Source of the DNA: Agrypnia vestita
Lineage: Eukaryota > Arthropoda > Insecta > Trichoptera > Phryganeidae
DNA: 64,000 nt
Assembly: GCA_016648135.1 (NCBI GenBank)
Contig: JADDOH010011228.1
Coordinates: 1-64,000, forward strand
Direction: 5' to 3'
Under the pieces are notes generated by a model, which ran no database searches, had not been told where the DNA came from, and worked only from the letters and a program-made list of their open reading frames with translations. Position numbers and translations under genes: made by a program. How positions within the stretch are numbered: position 1 is the stretch's first letter; the number at the start of each line of letters is the position of its first letter. Positions 1 to 13,439 of the stretch are shown here, in pieces.

Positions 1-43
1 CATTTTTTTTTTTCAATATTTCTGACTTATTTTTTGTAAAACA
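1..43. mobile_element. Fragment of a palindromic TA-type MITE
   Basis: The first 43 bases match the inner arm of the palindromic element at 54108-54628 (T-run, then CAATATTTCTGACTTATTTT). The rest of this copy lies outside the window. No coding capacity. Confidence 0.5.
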
Positions 44-635
44 AGCAAACCACTCGGCAACGATGATCACTCTGCGAATGTACCTACTTGTATTTATACA
101 TACGCTAAAACATGAGGTCTAAAAATAGACTTGAGCTGCTAAAATTTTAGCTACTGGGTAAAAGTATAATTTAGTCATAAAAAAGGGCCGCACGTCTCAT
201 ACGACCTACAGGATTAAAAGGCTTTTGTTTTAGTCCGAGCCACAAAATTATATTCACATTTATTATTTAAATGGAGCTAACCTTGCACGTGTCCATCCGA
301 AATAATAATCGACTTCTTTTGCAATAATGAAATAAGACTCGCGACATCCTCAAACGATTTGTGTTTTAGCGGTGTTTATCTTAAAGACGCAATTTGCATG
401 TGCGGGCTATCGATATGTCGCATATCCCTCCGCGACCGGAAATATGTGTGAGTGTACGAAAAAATGCGGCCGAATTCTTTCCCAGTGCGGAACATATTAT
501 ACCTAGGTACAGCCTCTCATATGAGACAACTCAATGATGCAGCATCAGTGCTTCTTACGAAGTTACTTTCAAAAGCAAGCATAAAAATCAAACATATTAT
601 TTTTTTAAAGTAACTTCATTGTTGATGTTGATTAT

Positions 636-848
636 GATTACTTACTTACTTACCATCACGCTGTTTCCCCTGGGGGTAGGCAGAGAGGATAGAGCGCCAC
701 ACTCTTCTGTCCTGACATACAAATCTCGCCTCAGCCACATTCATACATCTTCGCATGCAAGCTCGCCGGTTGTTGAGCCTTCTAACGGGACCATCTTCCA
801 GTATCTGGTTGATCTGGTCATGCCACGTTTTCCGCGGTCGCCCCCTCT
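636..848 (-). mobile_element. LINE 3' end fragment
   Basis: Read on the - strand, this is the last ~65 codons of a non-LTR retrotransposon reverse-transcriptase ORF: GRPRKTW, then NNRRACMRRCMNVAEA, then CQDRRVWRSILSAYP. It is followed by a short GTAA/GTAAGTAAGT tail at about 640-655. The same family, with a longer piece, is at 51113-51640. The short + strand ORF over this area is its antisense shadow. 5'-truncated and dead; the clade (RTE-like) is inferred from the C-terminal sequence type and was not tested. Confidence 0.8.
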
Positions 849-1772
849 TTTATACGTATTGCTTATTATGTTGATTATTTCTTAAAAAACTTTAATTACC
901 CTTTGAAATACAGTGATATTAAAATTATTTTCCTTTTTATTTATCTTTAACAACAAGTAAGTATAGCAAAAAGCAAGTAGGTACCATTTTATAACTTTTG
1001 AAATTAAAATAATTATTAAAATTTAATTGATTGTATGGGAGATTGATATTATTGATTTCGCGAGATTGCATTTCCTAGTGTATACTTACCCATCTACAAA
1101 GCCAGGAATGTAGTGAAGATTCGTGTTTTGAAATAGTTGCTAAATTATATTTACAACACACTTATTTCACAAACACTGCGTGTACGCCGAAAAAAAAGTC
1201 CCGGGGAAAAAGGAACAGAGTATCGTACACTATTGTAAGAATGAGTATGTTATTTTAGGCACCGTGACTTCAAATTACCTGATTTTTACGTGATTATGTG
1301 ATTTGTTGTATACTTCAATGGAATATTTGCTACATAAATATGAAAGCCGGCTAGTATGGGAATAACGTGTCTATAAACTATACATATATAATACGTCAAT
1401 AATTGATACGATGTACGCATTTCACGTATTTTAGAATTAAAGGTAGAATTTATAGGGAAAAGTTATTTTTGGATCCTCAAAATCGGCAATAAATACAAAG
1501 CACGAAATATCGTTGTTCTAATTAACGGACTTTTACTATACATGTATCAAAGGTAACATGGCAATTAGCCCTTCATAATAAAAATCATTCACCTGTTAAG
1601 TACTCAATTACACCTTAATTCATATCGACTATAGATATAAGTAGATACCGATCGACTAAAACATTTAATAAAATAATGCTGCAATCTTATCTTCAAGTCC
1701 TGGGATTAATTTTATTTTATTTCAATTTTAAACTTCTGATTATTTTTTTTAGATATTTAGCTTTAAAAAAGT
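849..1772. other. AT-rich non-coding flank, nothing recognised
   Basis: AT-rich DNA with no open frame of interest, no splice-bounded coding segment and no clear repeat family. It lies upstream of the Wdfy2-type exons and may be intron or intergenic. Confidence 0.5.
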
Positions 1773-2348
1773 AACCCATAAAAACCATGTTTTTATTTTA
1801 CTCCCTTTCTTTGTAAATTAAGTTTACCATCATGTAATTAAATAATTGATTGACTGAAAATGAAACATGTCTAGACAAATATCTATGTCAAAATTCTCTA
1901 TCTCTGTTAACCAATTGTCATAAATTTTTGAAATTCATAGTGAAGTACCTATTATACTATAGTAATTATATATAGTAATTAATATAATTATATATCGTAA
2001 TTAATATAATTATACATAGTAATTAATATAATGAATAATAAATATAATTATATATAGTAATGCAAATTTAGAAAATATTCCGCGACGTTATCGGGCCGCC
2101 GCCGACGGTAGTAATCAAACATTTATGTAATGATTCCAATGTTAAAAAACTATTAAAATATCTAAAAATCCAAAATTATACTATAATCATTAAATTTTTT
2201 TAACGAAAATTTGATAGATCTTCTTGAACGTCCCCACGAGTCTGCGTGCAAAATTTCAGCTCGTTTGGATCACGAGAAAAGGGTTAAAAATCGATCCAAA
2301 GTTTTTGCGTCAAATAATCAGACGCCACGAATTAAATGGAGTACAAAA
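1773..2348. mobile_element. Interspersed repeat, copy A, with AT-repeat insertion
   Basis: Starts with AACCCATAAAAACCATG and ends near GAATTAAATGGAGTAC. The inner block CCACGAGTCTGC...CGATCCAAAGTTTTT is shared with copies at 47496-47828 and 53193-53508. The two ends are imperfect inverted repeats of GTTTTTAT..ACTCCCTTTCT. This copy is larger than the others (about 576 versus 316-333 bp), partly because of an ATAATTATATATAGTAATTA-type stretch at about 1960-2065. Non-coding; family name not known to me. Confidence 0.65.
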
Positions 2349-2992
2349 GCGGACTCCACTTCTTCATTCAAGTGAATGCGTACGAGTTCTCATAAATCGT
2401 GAATATAAAAATTAAATGAAGTCAAAGCATCCAGCAAGTGGCAACGTCGCATTTCAAACTTTCGCTCGACGCGCAGTTGGACGTCACACACGGCTAGCAA
2501 TGAATGTTCGGAATAATGCCGACAGCGCTGCTATTTTTTGTAACGAAAATTTGCAGAACTACAGATATACTGAGAATAGCCAAACTGGGAGCGAATTGAC
2601 GTCCAATTTTTTTTTTTTTTTTTACATTTATGGCATCAGAAAGACAATCCGCGCCCATTGCGAACACTCTCCCATCTGACGTCCGATATACGGACGTCGT
2701 AAGCAGGTGGACGCCACATTATATGCAATTTCGTCCATGATGGACGCCCAATAGGTTACAGGATATATATATATATATGTATTGTGACCTCACCGGGTTT
2801 TAAATCATGAACCCCGAAAATGAGATGCCAGTGTTACGCCCACTGGGGTAGGAGGACTACAGAATATTATATTTTTTCCCAATGATGAATTATTAATCCT
2901 TGCGCACTGATGTCTTTGAAGATAAACTTGGTGCACTGTAGACAGGCATGAGCCGTATAGTTTTCTGAGGGAAATTAATATATAATAACGAC

Positions 2993-3916
2993 TAGTAGAG
3001 CCCTGTTAATTCAAAATTCATGGTACCAAAAAAAAAATTGCGATTGCTAAATTTGTTAAAAATTGTACAACTCGTGAAAAAACTTACCATTACTTTTGTA
3101 AAAAGTTTGTATTTTGCATATTTAAAGAAGTCATTTCAATCAATATTTATTATGCTTTACAAAGATCGCATCGTCTGTTACTAATGTACCTGAAATGCAT
3201 TTATGACACATTTGCTGTTTTCACTTGTAATTTTTTTTTTTTAATATTGTTTATTGCGGTTGCAATTGAAAAAGTTTAGAGGTATCTTTGAATTCATGGA
3301 AGGCTTCTTCAATCTTTTTTAACTTTTGATTCCGGCTTTTTTCTGATATAGACCGACACACAGCACAGTCATTAGAAATCCAATTGTCCATAAACACATG
3401 AAATAATAAGATACTTTAGTAAAAACTTCTTACAAACAAAATTAAACATTTTAGCAGCACAAACACATGCCAAAAGAGGAATTTAACAATGTGAAAAATA
3501 ATTTTAAACTCATAAAGTACGGGAATTAGCGCAAACTAAAACTATCTGTGCATATTGCCACTGAGACAACTGAAAAAGCACGCATAGGATTCCCCAATTT
3601 GAGGGATTGTGACATAATGTGCGTAAATAAAGTGGATTGCACAAGATACCGGGAACTACATAAAGGACATCTTACACGGGGGCGTGCCGTCAAAACACTG
3701 CGCGCTATATTATAACTTGTCGAACAATTACGATTATGCAACTTAAAGTGTGTTGATTTATGGCGCAAGGGTCTAAAGTTATTTTGAATTACCTGGATTT
3801 TCAAATTTTCGCGATTAATCAACATGACATTAATATTTTGAGATTTGCACGCTTTCAAATTTTTGAATTTTGGCAAACTTCGAATTATTGAGGTTCGAAT
3901 TAACAATATTTTACTG
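2993..3916. mobile_element. Degenerate pogo/Tigger-like DNA element
   Basis: The right end reads GAGGTTCGAATTAAC...TTTTACTG before TA, and the left end reads AGCCCTGTTAATTCAAAATTC. Both match the termini of the cleaner 432-bp element at 12085-12516. At ~924 bp it is longer than that MITE and has a ~50-codon open stretch on the - strand (about 3239-3405; it includes DNWISNDCAVCRS). That stretch might be a transposase relic, but I do not recognise it. The 136-residue - strand ORF at 3526-3936 runs across the right end and is not credible as a gene. Confidence 0.5.
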
Positions 3917-5337
3917 TATGAACTTTTTTCCCACAAAGTAACTGTTTGAGGTGTCAGTTGTTGTGAAATTAAATTGTCAGTGATTGTTTTTGAAAGGTTT
4001 TTTTAAATTTTTAATATCAATTCGTTCTTATCTATAAATTATTTTTATGATTGTGGCGTTTATTCTAGTAGGTCAGAAGTATTAATCAGTACATACAGTG
4101 TTTTGATGTGTCGTGTACAAGGCTGTACGTACTGATTAGTCAGCACCACTAATAAATAATGGGCTGATTATTACTATGTATTTGTTTCTTTTAAATGTAA
4201 CTAAACTTTGCTTTTTAAACGTCAACAAAAGATGAAACTAAATTTTGTCATACTTAATTTTATTGTCATATTTAATTTGCCACATGGTCGCAACAGTGGT
4301 TGACAAATAAAACGCTTAAAATTAGTTACAAAAGTCACTGAATACGAACATAACTGGAGCAGTATTATGTAATTCTTCCACCTGTGTGGAACACATATGT
4401 CTTCTTGAATATTTGCATATCTGTGAACACTTTATTCGCTGTTCCTTATCATACTGTTTGCTATCCAAAACTATTGAACGCCCAGTAGGTACTCTCGTAA
4501 TTTATTTCTTTTGTCGATATAATGTGCATTATGGTCTTGCTTGACTTCTGAAAACAACTGTGTGTCGTAATGGCGTTGTCCTGTTTATATACAGTTTTGG
4601 GTTTCCAGAAGTTTTGCAAATTTAGTTGGCATTTCCTCAGTTTATTCTAGATCCTTCCAATAATGTCTGATTTGTTATAAGTGTTTAGAGTGTTGGAAAA
4701 TCCTCAATTATGTGTAATTCTTCCCGTTTCTAGCATCTCGTGACAATACGTTGTACATTTTAATATTATCTACTCATTTTTATGCGTATTATGTTTTATC
4801 CTTTAATTGAATGATGTTAAATACTGCATTTAACTTACGTATATGTTACAGTGAATCTGTTTTTCTAGTGAGTCCATCATTCACTGGCATTTTAGAGAAA
4901 TTATATTCAAGGTCATTCTTATCGTATTCAAAGAGTTTTTCACCAATAGAAATGAATACAATATTTTAACTTCTACTTACTAGTGAATTTATTGGTTTCC
5001 GAAGTGTCAAAAATTAAATTTGACAAGTCTGAAATCCGTTTCCGTAAAAATCTATGCTTTTAAATGAATTTTTATTTATCCAAATTGAAACAACCAGGCC
5101 TTGAATAACAATTTAATAAGTTATTGCGTGAACAAGGTTCTTACTGCATTATTAATTTCTTCTGTGCATATCAACATTATGTAGGTAACGGATATTATTA
5201 AAATAGTCATTTTGAAGTGTTGAAAGTTGAAAGTTTCGGCTGCACCTATTCTTCATTATACGATTTTGTAACAAGATTCTAATGGCACATGGACCTTGGT
5301 TTTCAAAATTTATTTTGCGTTTTGTGTCTCATTCTAC
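3917..5337. other. AT-rich non-coding stretch
   Basis: No exon, RNA gene or clear repeat recognised. I searched here for the missing upstream exon of the Wdfy2-type gene (first CxxC pair of the FYVE finger) and did not find it. Confidence 0.5.
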
Positions 5338-5465
5338 ACTAGTCTAGTCCAAAGTGACCACAAAGCGACAGTATTTCTAATTTTTATCCTTTGAGCGATA
5401 GAATATTCTCTATTCTGTGGCGATAGTTCTGTTTCTCGAACGGTCACACTTCTGGACTGGATTAG
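5338..5465. mobile_element. Short palindromic MITE
   Basis: About 128 bp whose left arm (ACTAGTCTAGTCCAAAGTGA) is an imperfect inverted copy of its right arm (TCACACTTCTGGACTGGATT). Foldback-type non-autonomous element; no TSD could be assigned. Confidence 0.5.
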
Positions 5466-6682
5466 TTTAGGTAGGTAACTAAAACGTAATATATTTTTAA
5501 AATTTTAATCGCGAACACTTACGAAATTCTGATCATCTTATAATTCAAAAGACAGTCGATTAAACTCATAAAAATGATACGGTGTGAGCAAGCTTCACGT
5601 CTGTCACCGACGTCGAGCCGAGTAAGTTTGCGAACTTAAAAACCGCGCACTTCATGTTGTACGTCTACCACCCACTTTACACGTGCTTTACACAGCGCAA
5701 ACAAGAAACGCAAATGACATTAGACACATTTTTGATAAAAAGATAGAAAATTGGAAATGCGGAAGAATCTGAATGAATTCAAACGTAAATGATGACTTAG
5801 AATCTCTTTGATTTTTGTATTTTTCGCATCGAGTGTTTGTTACTTGACGCACTTTTAAAGGTTCGTTTAAAATTAATAATACCAGGTGTATGTTTATTTA
5901 TGTTTCTATATTTGTAAGAAATAAACTTTTGCTGTATTGTTTTAAAAATCATATTTAATAAACTTAATTGACAAAATACATATTCATTAATAAAAAATTT
6001 CCCTTAACCCCCCAATATTTACATGGTGACATAACCTCGTTTTATTCCGGCAGTCGTCAGATATCATAAAAAACCCGAGTGCGCGATCTTTCAGCCGACA
6101 CCTTACGTCGCGATTCGTATTCGTTTTGCGGTGCCGCTGTCCTATTTTAATTTAGGAGTTAAAATAGGACCGCAAAATGATTAAAAATCACCTAGTGAAG
6201 TGCCGCCTTTATACTTTCTACGCTTTAAGAATTACGTGTACAAATTGATAGTTTCACCGATATATTGTCTATGCTTTGAGTAATGCGCGCATTCGTAAAC
6301 AAAATATATTTTCACGGATAATGTGTAGTGAATCTGAGAATTCGTTGATTTAGATGTTTTCACTGCCCAGACTCTTCCCGACCGGGAAAAGTACATTTCT
6401 ACTAGTGAAAGTGTAGTCTCACTAAAAATGCAAATTCGCTGTAACATATACACTAAATTGCTACCTATAAAACATAATATATTTTTTATCTTTAAAATAA
6501 AATCACTTCAACGTGTAATCATTACAGTTTTTGTCAGCAGAACAAACCAACGAGGATTGCATATAAGAAAGCGGAACATTAAAAAACTTTCACATAATTA
6601 GATGATTTTCAAATTTTTTTATTACATTCATATATCACGCGGTTGCAACTCGTATTTAAATCAGAACTCAACATATGTTTAG
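5466..6682. other. Probable intron upstream of the FYVE exon
   Basis: Non-coding AT-rich sequence up to the inferred splice acceptor at 6681-6682. Contains a few GC-richer patches (about 5580-5700 and 6040-6160) without an open frame or repeat match that I can defend. Confidence 0.4.
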
Positions 6683-6824
6683 GCCTTCGACAGCACCACT
6701 GCCGATGGTGCGGCGTGGCTGTGTGTGACTCTTGCTCTCCCAATCGCCTCCCGCTCCCCGTCATGGGCTTTGAGTTCCCGCAACGTATATGCAACGCTTG
6801 TTACATCACACTCAAGGATGAACC
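6683..6824 (+). CDS. Wdfy2: WD-repeat/FYVE protein (WDFY2-type), FYVE exon
   Basis: Penultimate coding exon of a WDFY1/2-type protein. WDFY proteins bind phosphatidylinositol 3-phosphate on early endosomes through a FYVE finger inserted between WD40 repeats six and seven. Seen here: the FYVE signature RQHHCRWCG, then CDSC, VMGFEF and RICNACY, i.e. the second part of the zinc-binding domain. The first CxxC pair must lie in an upstream exon that I could not find in the window. The acceptor is inferred at ATGTTTAG (6681-6682), because the upstream in-frame residues stop resembling the family there. The donor is CC|GTAAGT at 6825. Phase matches the next exon exactly (CC+G = Pro). An in-frame ATG at 6643 lies in the intron and is not the start. 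Whether the insect gene is called Wdfy1 or Wdfy2 is convention; symbol moderately sure. Confidence 0.88.
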
Positions 6825-7610
6825 GTAAGTCTTCAAATGTGTAGTATTATTTAAAAATATTTTTTTTGCTTTGACAATTTTGCCTGCTATAACTAGTCAA
6901 AAAAGTGTTATCTCCATCACTAGTTTGGTATATAAGGCAGACCTGTAACTATATTGCTTCTTGTTAATCTATCATTTCAAATATTGATTGATTCTAGAAA
7001 ATATAGGCATCGTAATTATGTATGTTATCCGATCATTGTATGATGATAACATAAATTTTTTCTGTACTTTCATCCTGTAGGGACCACAAAACAGCTTGTT
7101 TATATATTTTATTATTCCTAGATGTACAGTAGACTCTCAATTATCCAGGAGTGTAGTGAATAAAACTGACCCGGATAAAAAAAAAACAATGATGTTTGCA
7201 AAAAATATTGTAAAATATTTACGAACACACAACTTCAAATTCGAAAATGTAATCGTACTCAGCTGTATGGCAGGAAAATACAACATTGAACATATAAATG
7301 AAGAGAATAAAATAGGAAAATAATTACCAACACTAAATTAAAAATATTGGAAGTGAAATTGTAAACCTCAAACTGTTTTTCACCTTCCATAGAAATTTTT
7401 CCATAGACTTTTTTAAAAATCTTATGTAAATTAGTTAACCACCCATATACTGCGTTGAAATCTTCAGTTATGAAAAATACTTCATTAGCTGCACATACAT
7501 ACTTTAAAACGGGGTGTTATAGGGGATCGCATTTCCGCTCTCTTGACTTTTGTGCTGCCGAAGTCGAAATTTCCATGTTTTTGTATTCTTTATCAATTAT
7601 TTTATTTCAG
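6825..7610 (+). other. Intron between the last two Wdfy2-type exons
   Basis: A 786-bp intron bounded by GTAAGT (6825) and TTTATTTCAG (7601-7610). It contains a solo pogo/Tigger-like end, ACAGTAGACTCTCAATTATC, at about 7126-7145. The short ORFs inside (for example 7096-7323) are intronic. Confidence 0.8.
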
Positions 7611-7761
7611 GCGAGAATCGCTGGCTTCCTTCCACGATGTGAAGCACAGCGTGGTGCACATGCATCTGGACGAGTCCACGGGCCGGCTGTGCACCACCGG
7701 CCACGACCGCGTCATCAAGCTGTGGGACATCTCACCTCTCCTCACCCCCAGCGTCAACTAA
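7611..7761 (+). CDS. Wdfy2: WD-repeat/FYVE protein (WDFY2-type), terminal exon
   Basis: Final coding exon. After the acceptor TTTATTTCAG it reads RESLASFHDVKHSVVHM, then GRLCTTGHDRVIKLWDI, and stops at TAA 7759-7761 after SVN. This is the last WD40 blade, ending in the GHDRVIKLWD signature, which closes the propeller after the FYVE insertion. Family proteins have the same order: KDE, then LATFHEGKH-type sequence, then IVKIWDM. The reading frame continues from the exon at 6683-6824 without a gap. Upstream exons lie outside the window or were not recognised. The gene converges on the chitin-binding gene, whose 3' end is about 7.4 kb further right. Confidence 0.92.
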
Positions 7762-8470
7762 CCACCTCTACTCACTGTATATATATTCACTAGTACTTTA
7801 GTTCTATACCTAGTACATAGAAAGCTTTTGTTTCAAACCTTAGAACATCGAAGAACAACTTTTTAGTTTTAAAGTTAATACAGATTTTTACTTTGGATTA
7901 TAAGAAGCGATACTGATTAACTTCTGTTCATTTTGTTTTTAAGCAGTGGTCTGTCAATATTTTTATACTTAATAACAATATTGTTATACCTTTGCTAAAA
8001 AAGATAATAAGACTCGGATCTCTATCAGAATCATTAAATATGTAATACACTTGTCATTAAGATTGTACATTGTAAGTTGTGGTGAATGTTGTGTAGACAA
8101 TGTTCATTAATATCAGTAGAGGACGGGGGATAGCGTGCTCGCGGAGTGCATCACTCTCTAAGGCAGCCAGGCATTTTTCCGTCATTGACCAGGCTAGCAA
8201 CAATTTTCAGAGCACCAACAGAATTTTTTTGCCCTTGTGTTTGTGTTTAAATATGACTGGGTCCCGTATAGGTTATGTGAATTACAGGCGGATACAATGA
8301 ATGAGTAAAGTACTTTCAGTTTACTCCGGTGGTTTATTTATACGTCGATTTTACGCTATTCGTGCCAGTTCCCTAGACGGGCTACCTGCTATTGCGCTTA
8401 TCTCTATCGAGAGTATACTCTACACCGGTAGTATACTTTACTTGCATTTATAAAGTAATACGTCAATAAA
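7762..8470 (+). other. Probable 3' UTR of the Wdfy2-type gene
   Basis: Follows the stop codon directly. An AATAAA hexamer lies at 8465-8470 and another at 8849-8854; either could be the poly(A) signal. The 66-residue ORF at 8100-8300 has no family features and is taken as UTR. Confidence 0.4.
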
Positions 8471-11400
8471 CACTGTTATTGCTTGACCAATGTAACTTGG
8501 CGTGCGGCGACTTTGGAATTTAAAACCCGCCCCGCCCGCACCCGGCGGTAGCCCCTCGCCCTATCATTCCGTACAATTTTTGTATTTGCTCGGGAGCTGT
8601 GACATCTTGATTACCAATATACACTGAATTACTATGTCCAAAACATCTTAAACAGTCCGGGATGGTGCAAGAACAATTGCCAATGAAGTATTAAAGGTTT
8701 GCGATACTGAAAAGTAAATAATGGACCAATATTCTGACAGTTTGACGGTCGCCATTACGGCTTGGTTTCTTTAGTGCTGCCTGACCAAATTTCTATTAAA
8801 GGCTATACGACACCGGTCACCGGACATTCTGTACATTATGTATTGTGTAATAAATTTACACCCTGGCAACTTCTGTTACGCGACAGGGACGCCCTCCCTC
8901 GCACGCCAATTTGTAGTGGTCGCATTCTAGTGTTTTAATTTTTCTACCTGTGATTCACATAACGACTCTGGAAGTTGCTGCCAGCCAGGTCAGGGATGGG
9001 ATTGCCAGCGTGTAACTCCAGTACTCTGCCATCAATGGTGAGAATATAGCGCTGTATACGCTACACTCACCATAGACTGAGTGATTCTTGGGTTTCCTTT
9101 AAGTTTTCAAAACTTCAACCGAAATATTGTTTTGTATTATTATTAAAGAGGTATTTTTGTAGTCGCTTTCTTGCGGTGAGCTGTGATGATTCTCCATCAC
9201 CGTCTCGGCCAAACAGTAACAGTCAACACTTGTGTGATTTGTGTTGTGCGAACGGCTCAACGACTGATGTAATCCTAATATTGGTTAGGGCTGCTTCAAG
9301 GCAACTTAGATGTTCATAAAATATTATATCTTGTATAGTTATAGTTTAGATTTATAAAGTTATCCATCTGTTTGTGTAACTTACCTTCAGAGATGTGAGA
9401 GGTATTGTTAACGAGAAGTTTTACATTAGGATTTAAGGAAATAATCAATGTTAGATAGGCAAATCGACACAAAAGAAATATTTTGGCGGAAATGTAAGAT
9501 AACAGATCATTAATTATTTATTTACATATTTAAAATTCTACAAAATTTCACAATTCAGTACTAAAACACTAATAAGATGTGAAAAATTTTTGTTATAATT
9601 TTATACAATACTTTTTATATAATTTTTTAATTCTGTTAGACGAGCTAGAGAACATCGATTTTTGTGCTCTGAATTGTGCGAATGTTTATTCCCTTTATAC
9701 TAATAGCTATATATGTTCATTATTTAGAGGTATGTACATATATCTCGCCCTAATACATAATATAATAACTTTTTTAAATGTCCAGTGAAAAGATAAAACT
9801 ATACTGTTTCAATAAAATTCACTTGTAATTTTTATTTTCTTGAAAACTTTGAAATTTTATAATAAACAAAAAGTTTACTAGTCATCAACTGTTTAGGGGG
9901 AACAGCTTCGTAGGAAACCAAAAAATGCTGTGTGGTACTGAATCTAAATAATTATTATAATGAGGTATTTATTGAAGTCATTTTGTATAAAAATATTTTA
10001 GAAGAATAATATTTAATTAATAATAAAACGTGAGCAGAAGACAAATTGGTAAAAAAAAGACAGTTATACCAACAGCATTTAGAAACGCAATATACATATT
10101 GCGAGGATTAAATTGTTATTGACGACATTCCAAATTATATCTTAAACATTCAGGCTTTGTGGAATACTTATTTTAAGGCTCTATCGGGTAAGTATAGTGA
10201 AATCTATCATCATTGGCTTTCAAAAGATGAAATCATATTTTTTGCACAGAAAATAAAGTATGTAGTTCATGGAAATATCAAAAGTATTGATATTGAACGA
10301 TAAATGAAAGTATAAATCTTGCTAAGATAGTAAAGGTTTTGAGGTTATAAAAAATTATAACAGACTACGCATTGTATTACTGCGTACGCAGTGGAATCTA
10401 AAAACAATATGTCGTATCTTTTATATTCTTATATGATTCGAGAGCTTGATTTTTTTCTGCATTCATTTATAATTTGGAATTTCATAAATGTGTGACATTG
10501 AGTGTGGAATATTTTTTTATTAAATAATTTTATATTGTGAAATAAATCCATATATACAGATGTAACTTAAGAAACAATATTGCCACTTTCCTTCCACAGA
10601 GAATTGCCTTAACTATAAAATCTTTAAATAATTTTAGTACAACATGTATGACATTATGCATATATATTTAGTCATCCTTATCATTTGTCATGATAACACT
10701 ATAACTTCTGGTGATTCGGTCCGGGCCTGCATTTTCTATCCAGTGTTTGGGTAATCGCCACTGTCACGAAAATTGTGATTGGTCTGGGATCAGCGAAAAC
10801 AGGTTTTTATCACTGATTGTAAACAGAGTATATTGTTCGTTAAAACTTGTACTAAATATAACCGGATGACGACTTCTTCTCATAATTAAATGAAAAACAA
10901 AATTGGAAATGAAACTTGTGTTATATTATATTTAACATTTTTTATTTTTAAAGATATTTTAAACATGTTTAATTCAAGCAATTTAAAAGTGATATTTTAT
11001 TTTGAATTTGCTCCCTACCACACCTATGTACCTATATTCCTCTTACCAACATTCTTCGGGACACTCGGTCAATGTTCCCTCAGTGTGTGGTGGTGCAGCT
11101 CACGAAGAGTTGCCAAGGATTACAGCGCATCATAATGATATATTTAAACAATTTATTTCAAAGATTTGACCCTCGTCCATTATATTTTGTTCGTACACAG
11201 CATGTGTGTTTGGGACTTCAACATATTCTAGGAGTTTGGTAATTAATATGGTCATTTGTTATTTTTACTGGTGAACTAAAAAAACAATGGAATATTTTAT
11301 TCTGTGCTGTAATCAGAAAAATTAGAGGGGACATTGCACTTTGTATAATATTATGTGCCTTCATCTTTCATTTTTTGTTCTTAGAACTGACAATAATTTT

Positions 11401-12084
11401 ATCTTACCTTCACAATTTACTTCTTAACACAAATAAATTCGGCACTCGCATGTGATTACATACATAAGTATTATTACATATTGAGATTTTTTGGAAATAT
11501 ATTTAATAAATGTATGAATTAAAAATAGTTTATTTTTCACCATTTCTATAAAATCTAATGTATTAATGTGAGACCGTGTCATTAAAATATTTACGCTCTT
11601 TGCAAAGTAAGACTACGCGGCTAATATTATGGGAACAAAGCTGATTTGGTGACCATCGATTGGAAGATTAATATTAACCTGGACTTCACTTGAGCTGCTT
11701 CTGTTGACTCTGATTATAAAACTTATTACATACTTTTTTACTCTACTGAAATAGATACAAATACCTACTCTTAAATTTTCTCCTCAACTCTGCACCCAAG
11801 GCTCATTAATGTGTTGTAAACAATTGATACAATTATTTATTCAATGTTAAATTGGTTTTCGATATAAAACTGTGCAAATTCAAGACCATGTGTCTAATTG
11901 TTACTTCAATTTGATCCAATGACAGTATTATCCATATTTTGTTTATGGTGCAATATTTTGTCTGATTTGTCTATTCGCTAATATATCTTAAAATGTATTG
12001 GATGATCAAATTGTATTTATAAATACATAAAGATTAATAATCCACATTAATTCACATTCTCACTCCCTTACATTTAATTTTATA
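8471..12084. other. Intergenic AT-rich DNA, no gene recognised
   Basis: No exon, tRNA or transposase recognised. The first ~600 bases are GC-richer (for example GCCCGCACCCGGCGG near 8535) and could still be 3' UTR or an old repeat. The rest is AT-rich with only short chance ORFs. Confidence 0.45.
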
Positions 12085-12516
12085 CAGTAAAACCTTGTTA
12101 ATTCAACATTCGAGGGGCCCAAAAAATATTTGAAATTATGCGGAACCCCGTTATCTCGTAAGTCAAGGTACAAAAATATTGAAATCACGATACAATTGCG
12201 AAATTGGCCAAAAATCGTAAGTCATTAATTTTGTGAAAAATATCTATTTTTGCATATTGCTATTACTAATTGATATACATATTTGTTCTCATTTGCAAAA
12301 AAAATCAATATATTTTTTTCAATTTTGTCAAATTTAAAAAAAAATCGAATTATGTGAATGAAAATGTATTGATTTATTGGCTAAAAATTATTTTGAATTA
12401 CGAATTCCCGGGATTTTCGAATTATCGGGATTAATCTACTATGAAATTAAAATTTTGGGACTTGTAGGTTTTAAAAATTTCAAATTATCGGGGTTCGATT
12501 TAACGGGGTTTTACTG
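12085..12516. mobile_element. Pogo/Tigger-like MITE with TA duplication
   Basis: The left end CAGTAAAACCTTGTTAATTC and the right end GGTTCGATTTAACGGGG...TTTTACTG are inverted copies. The element is flanked by TA on both sides (12083-12084 and 12517-12518). The termini and TA target are typical of the pogo/Tigger branch of Tc1/mariner. At 432 bp it carries no transposase. A longer, more decayed relative is at 2993-3916. Confidence 0.8.
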
Positions 12517-13439
12517 TACATATTTTTTTACGCAAAATAATGAAAACTAGTTTTATAAAAGATTTTAAACACTGCTTTATGAAGTTTTAGTTTCAGTAAC
12601 ATATGAATTTCAAAATGAACTTTTCTTTGTGAATATTTTATCTTTTAATTTTTGCAATTATGATATTTGCGTTTTGAATCTTGTACCCGAATTTACTACA
12701 TTCTTTTTTTGCATTACTTTCATATGCCACATTTTTGGTGAAATGTTACTTTGAAATATTTCTTTTAAAGCTTTTCCACAAAAATATCCCGTGTCATGTG
12801 ATTAAATCTCGTTCTTAAGTCATGGGTGATATACTTGATTACTAATAAAAAAAATTATAAACCTCCCCGTTGTTTTTATTGACCAAGATGAGTACAATTC
12901 TCTCCTCTGAAAAATTTCATAGACAAGAGATATTTTTGTTAAAAAAAATCTAAGTAGGTATGCAATGCGAGGAATACTTTTTGCATTACATACTAAGTAT
13001 AAATTACATAGCTATTTGTATAATTTGCACATCAAAAAATACGGAATCAACATCGATATCTGCTAATTTAACAATCAGAATCCTAAAAATATAATTTTGA
13101 TACAGTATTAGTTATACCTACCTCATACTGCAAACTGTGAATTTTTTTTTGTAGTAATTTTGTTTTTGAAAGAAATAAATCGTTTGGCACTGTGAGCCAT
13201 CCAATCCGAGACCGGCTGTACAAATATTCTCCAGGCATCGCTGTCGTGAGCCATTTCTCTTCTATTGATTCCTCATTGACTCATTGACCTATTATGATGA
13301 CAACATAGTCGAAGAGATACCAAAGACTTGCAAAGATCTTTCTTATAAATTGTATAAAAATATAAAAAATCTGAATTTGAGGTGTAATCTTATATTTTTT
13401 GCGTATCTGGGTATAAGGGTAAAAATGTTTTTATATTTT
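12517..13439. other. AT-rich intergenic DNA
   Basis: Nothing recognised apart from T-runs and short chance ORFs. Confidence 0.5.

Noticed and set aside
3526..3936. 136-codon - strand ORF
   Set aside because: Crosses the end of a decayed pogo-like element; no recognisable protein features.
6609..6794. - strand ORF over the FYVE exon
   Set aside because: Antisense of a clear FYVE coding exon.
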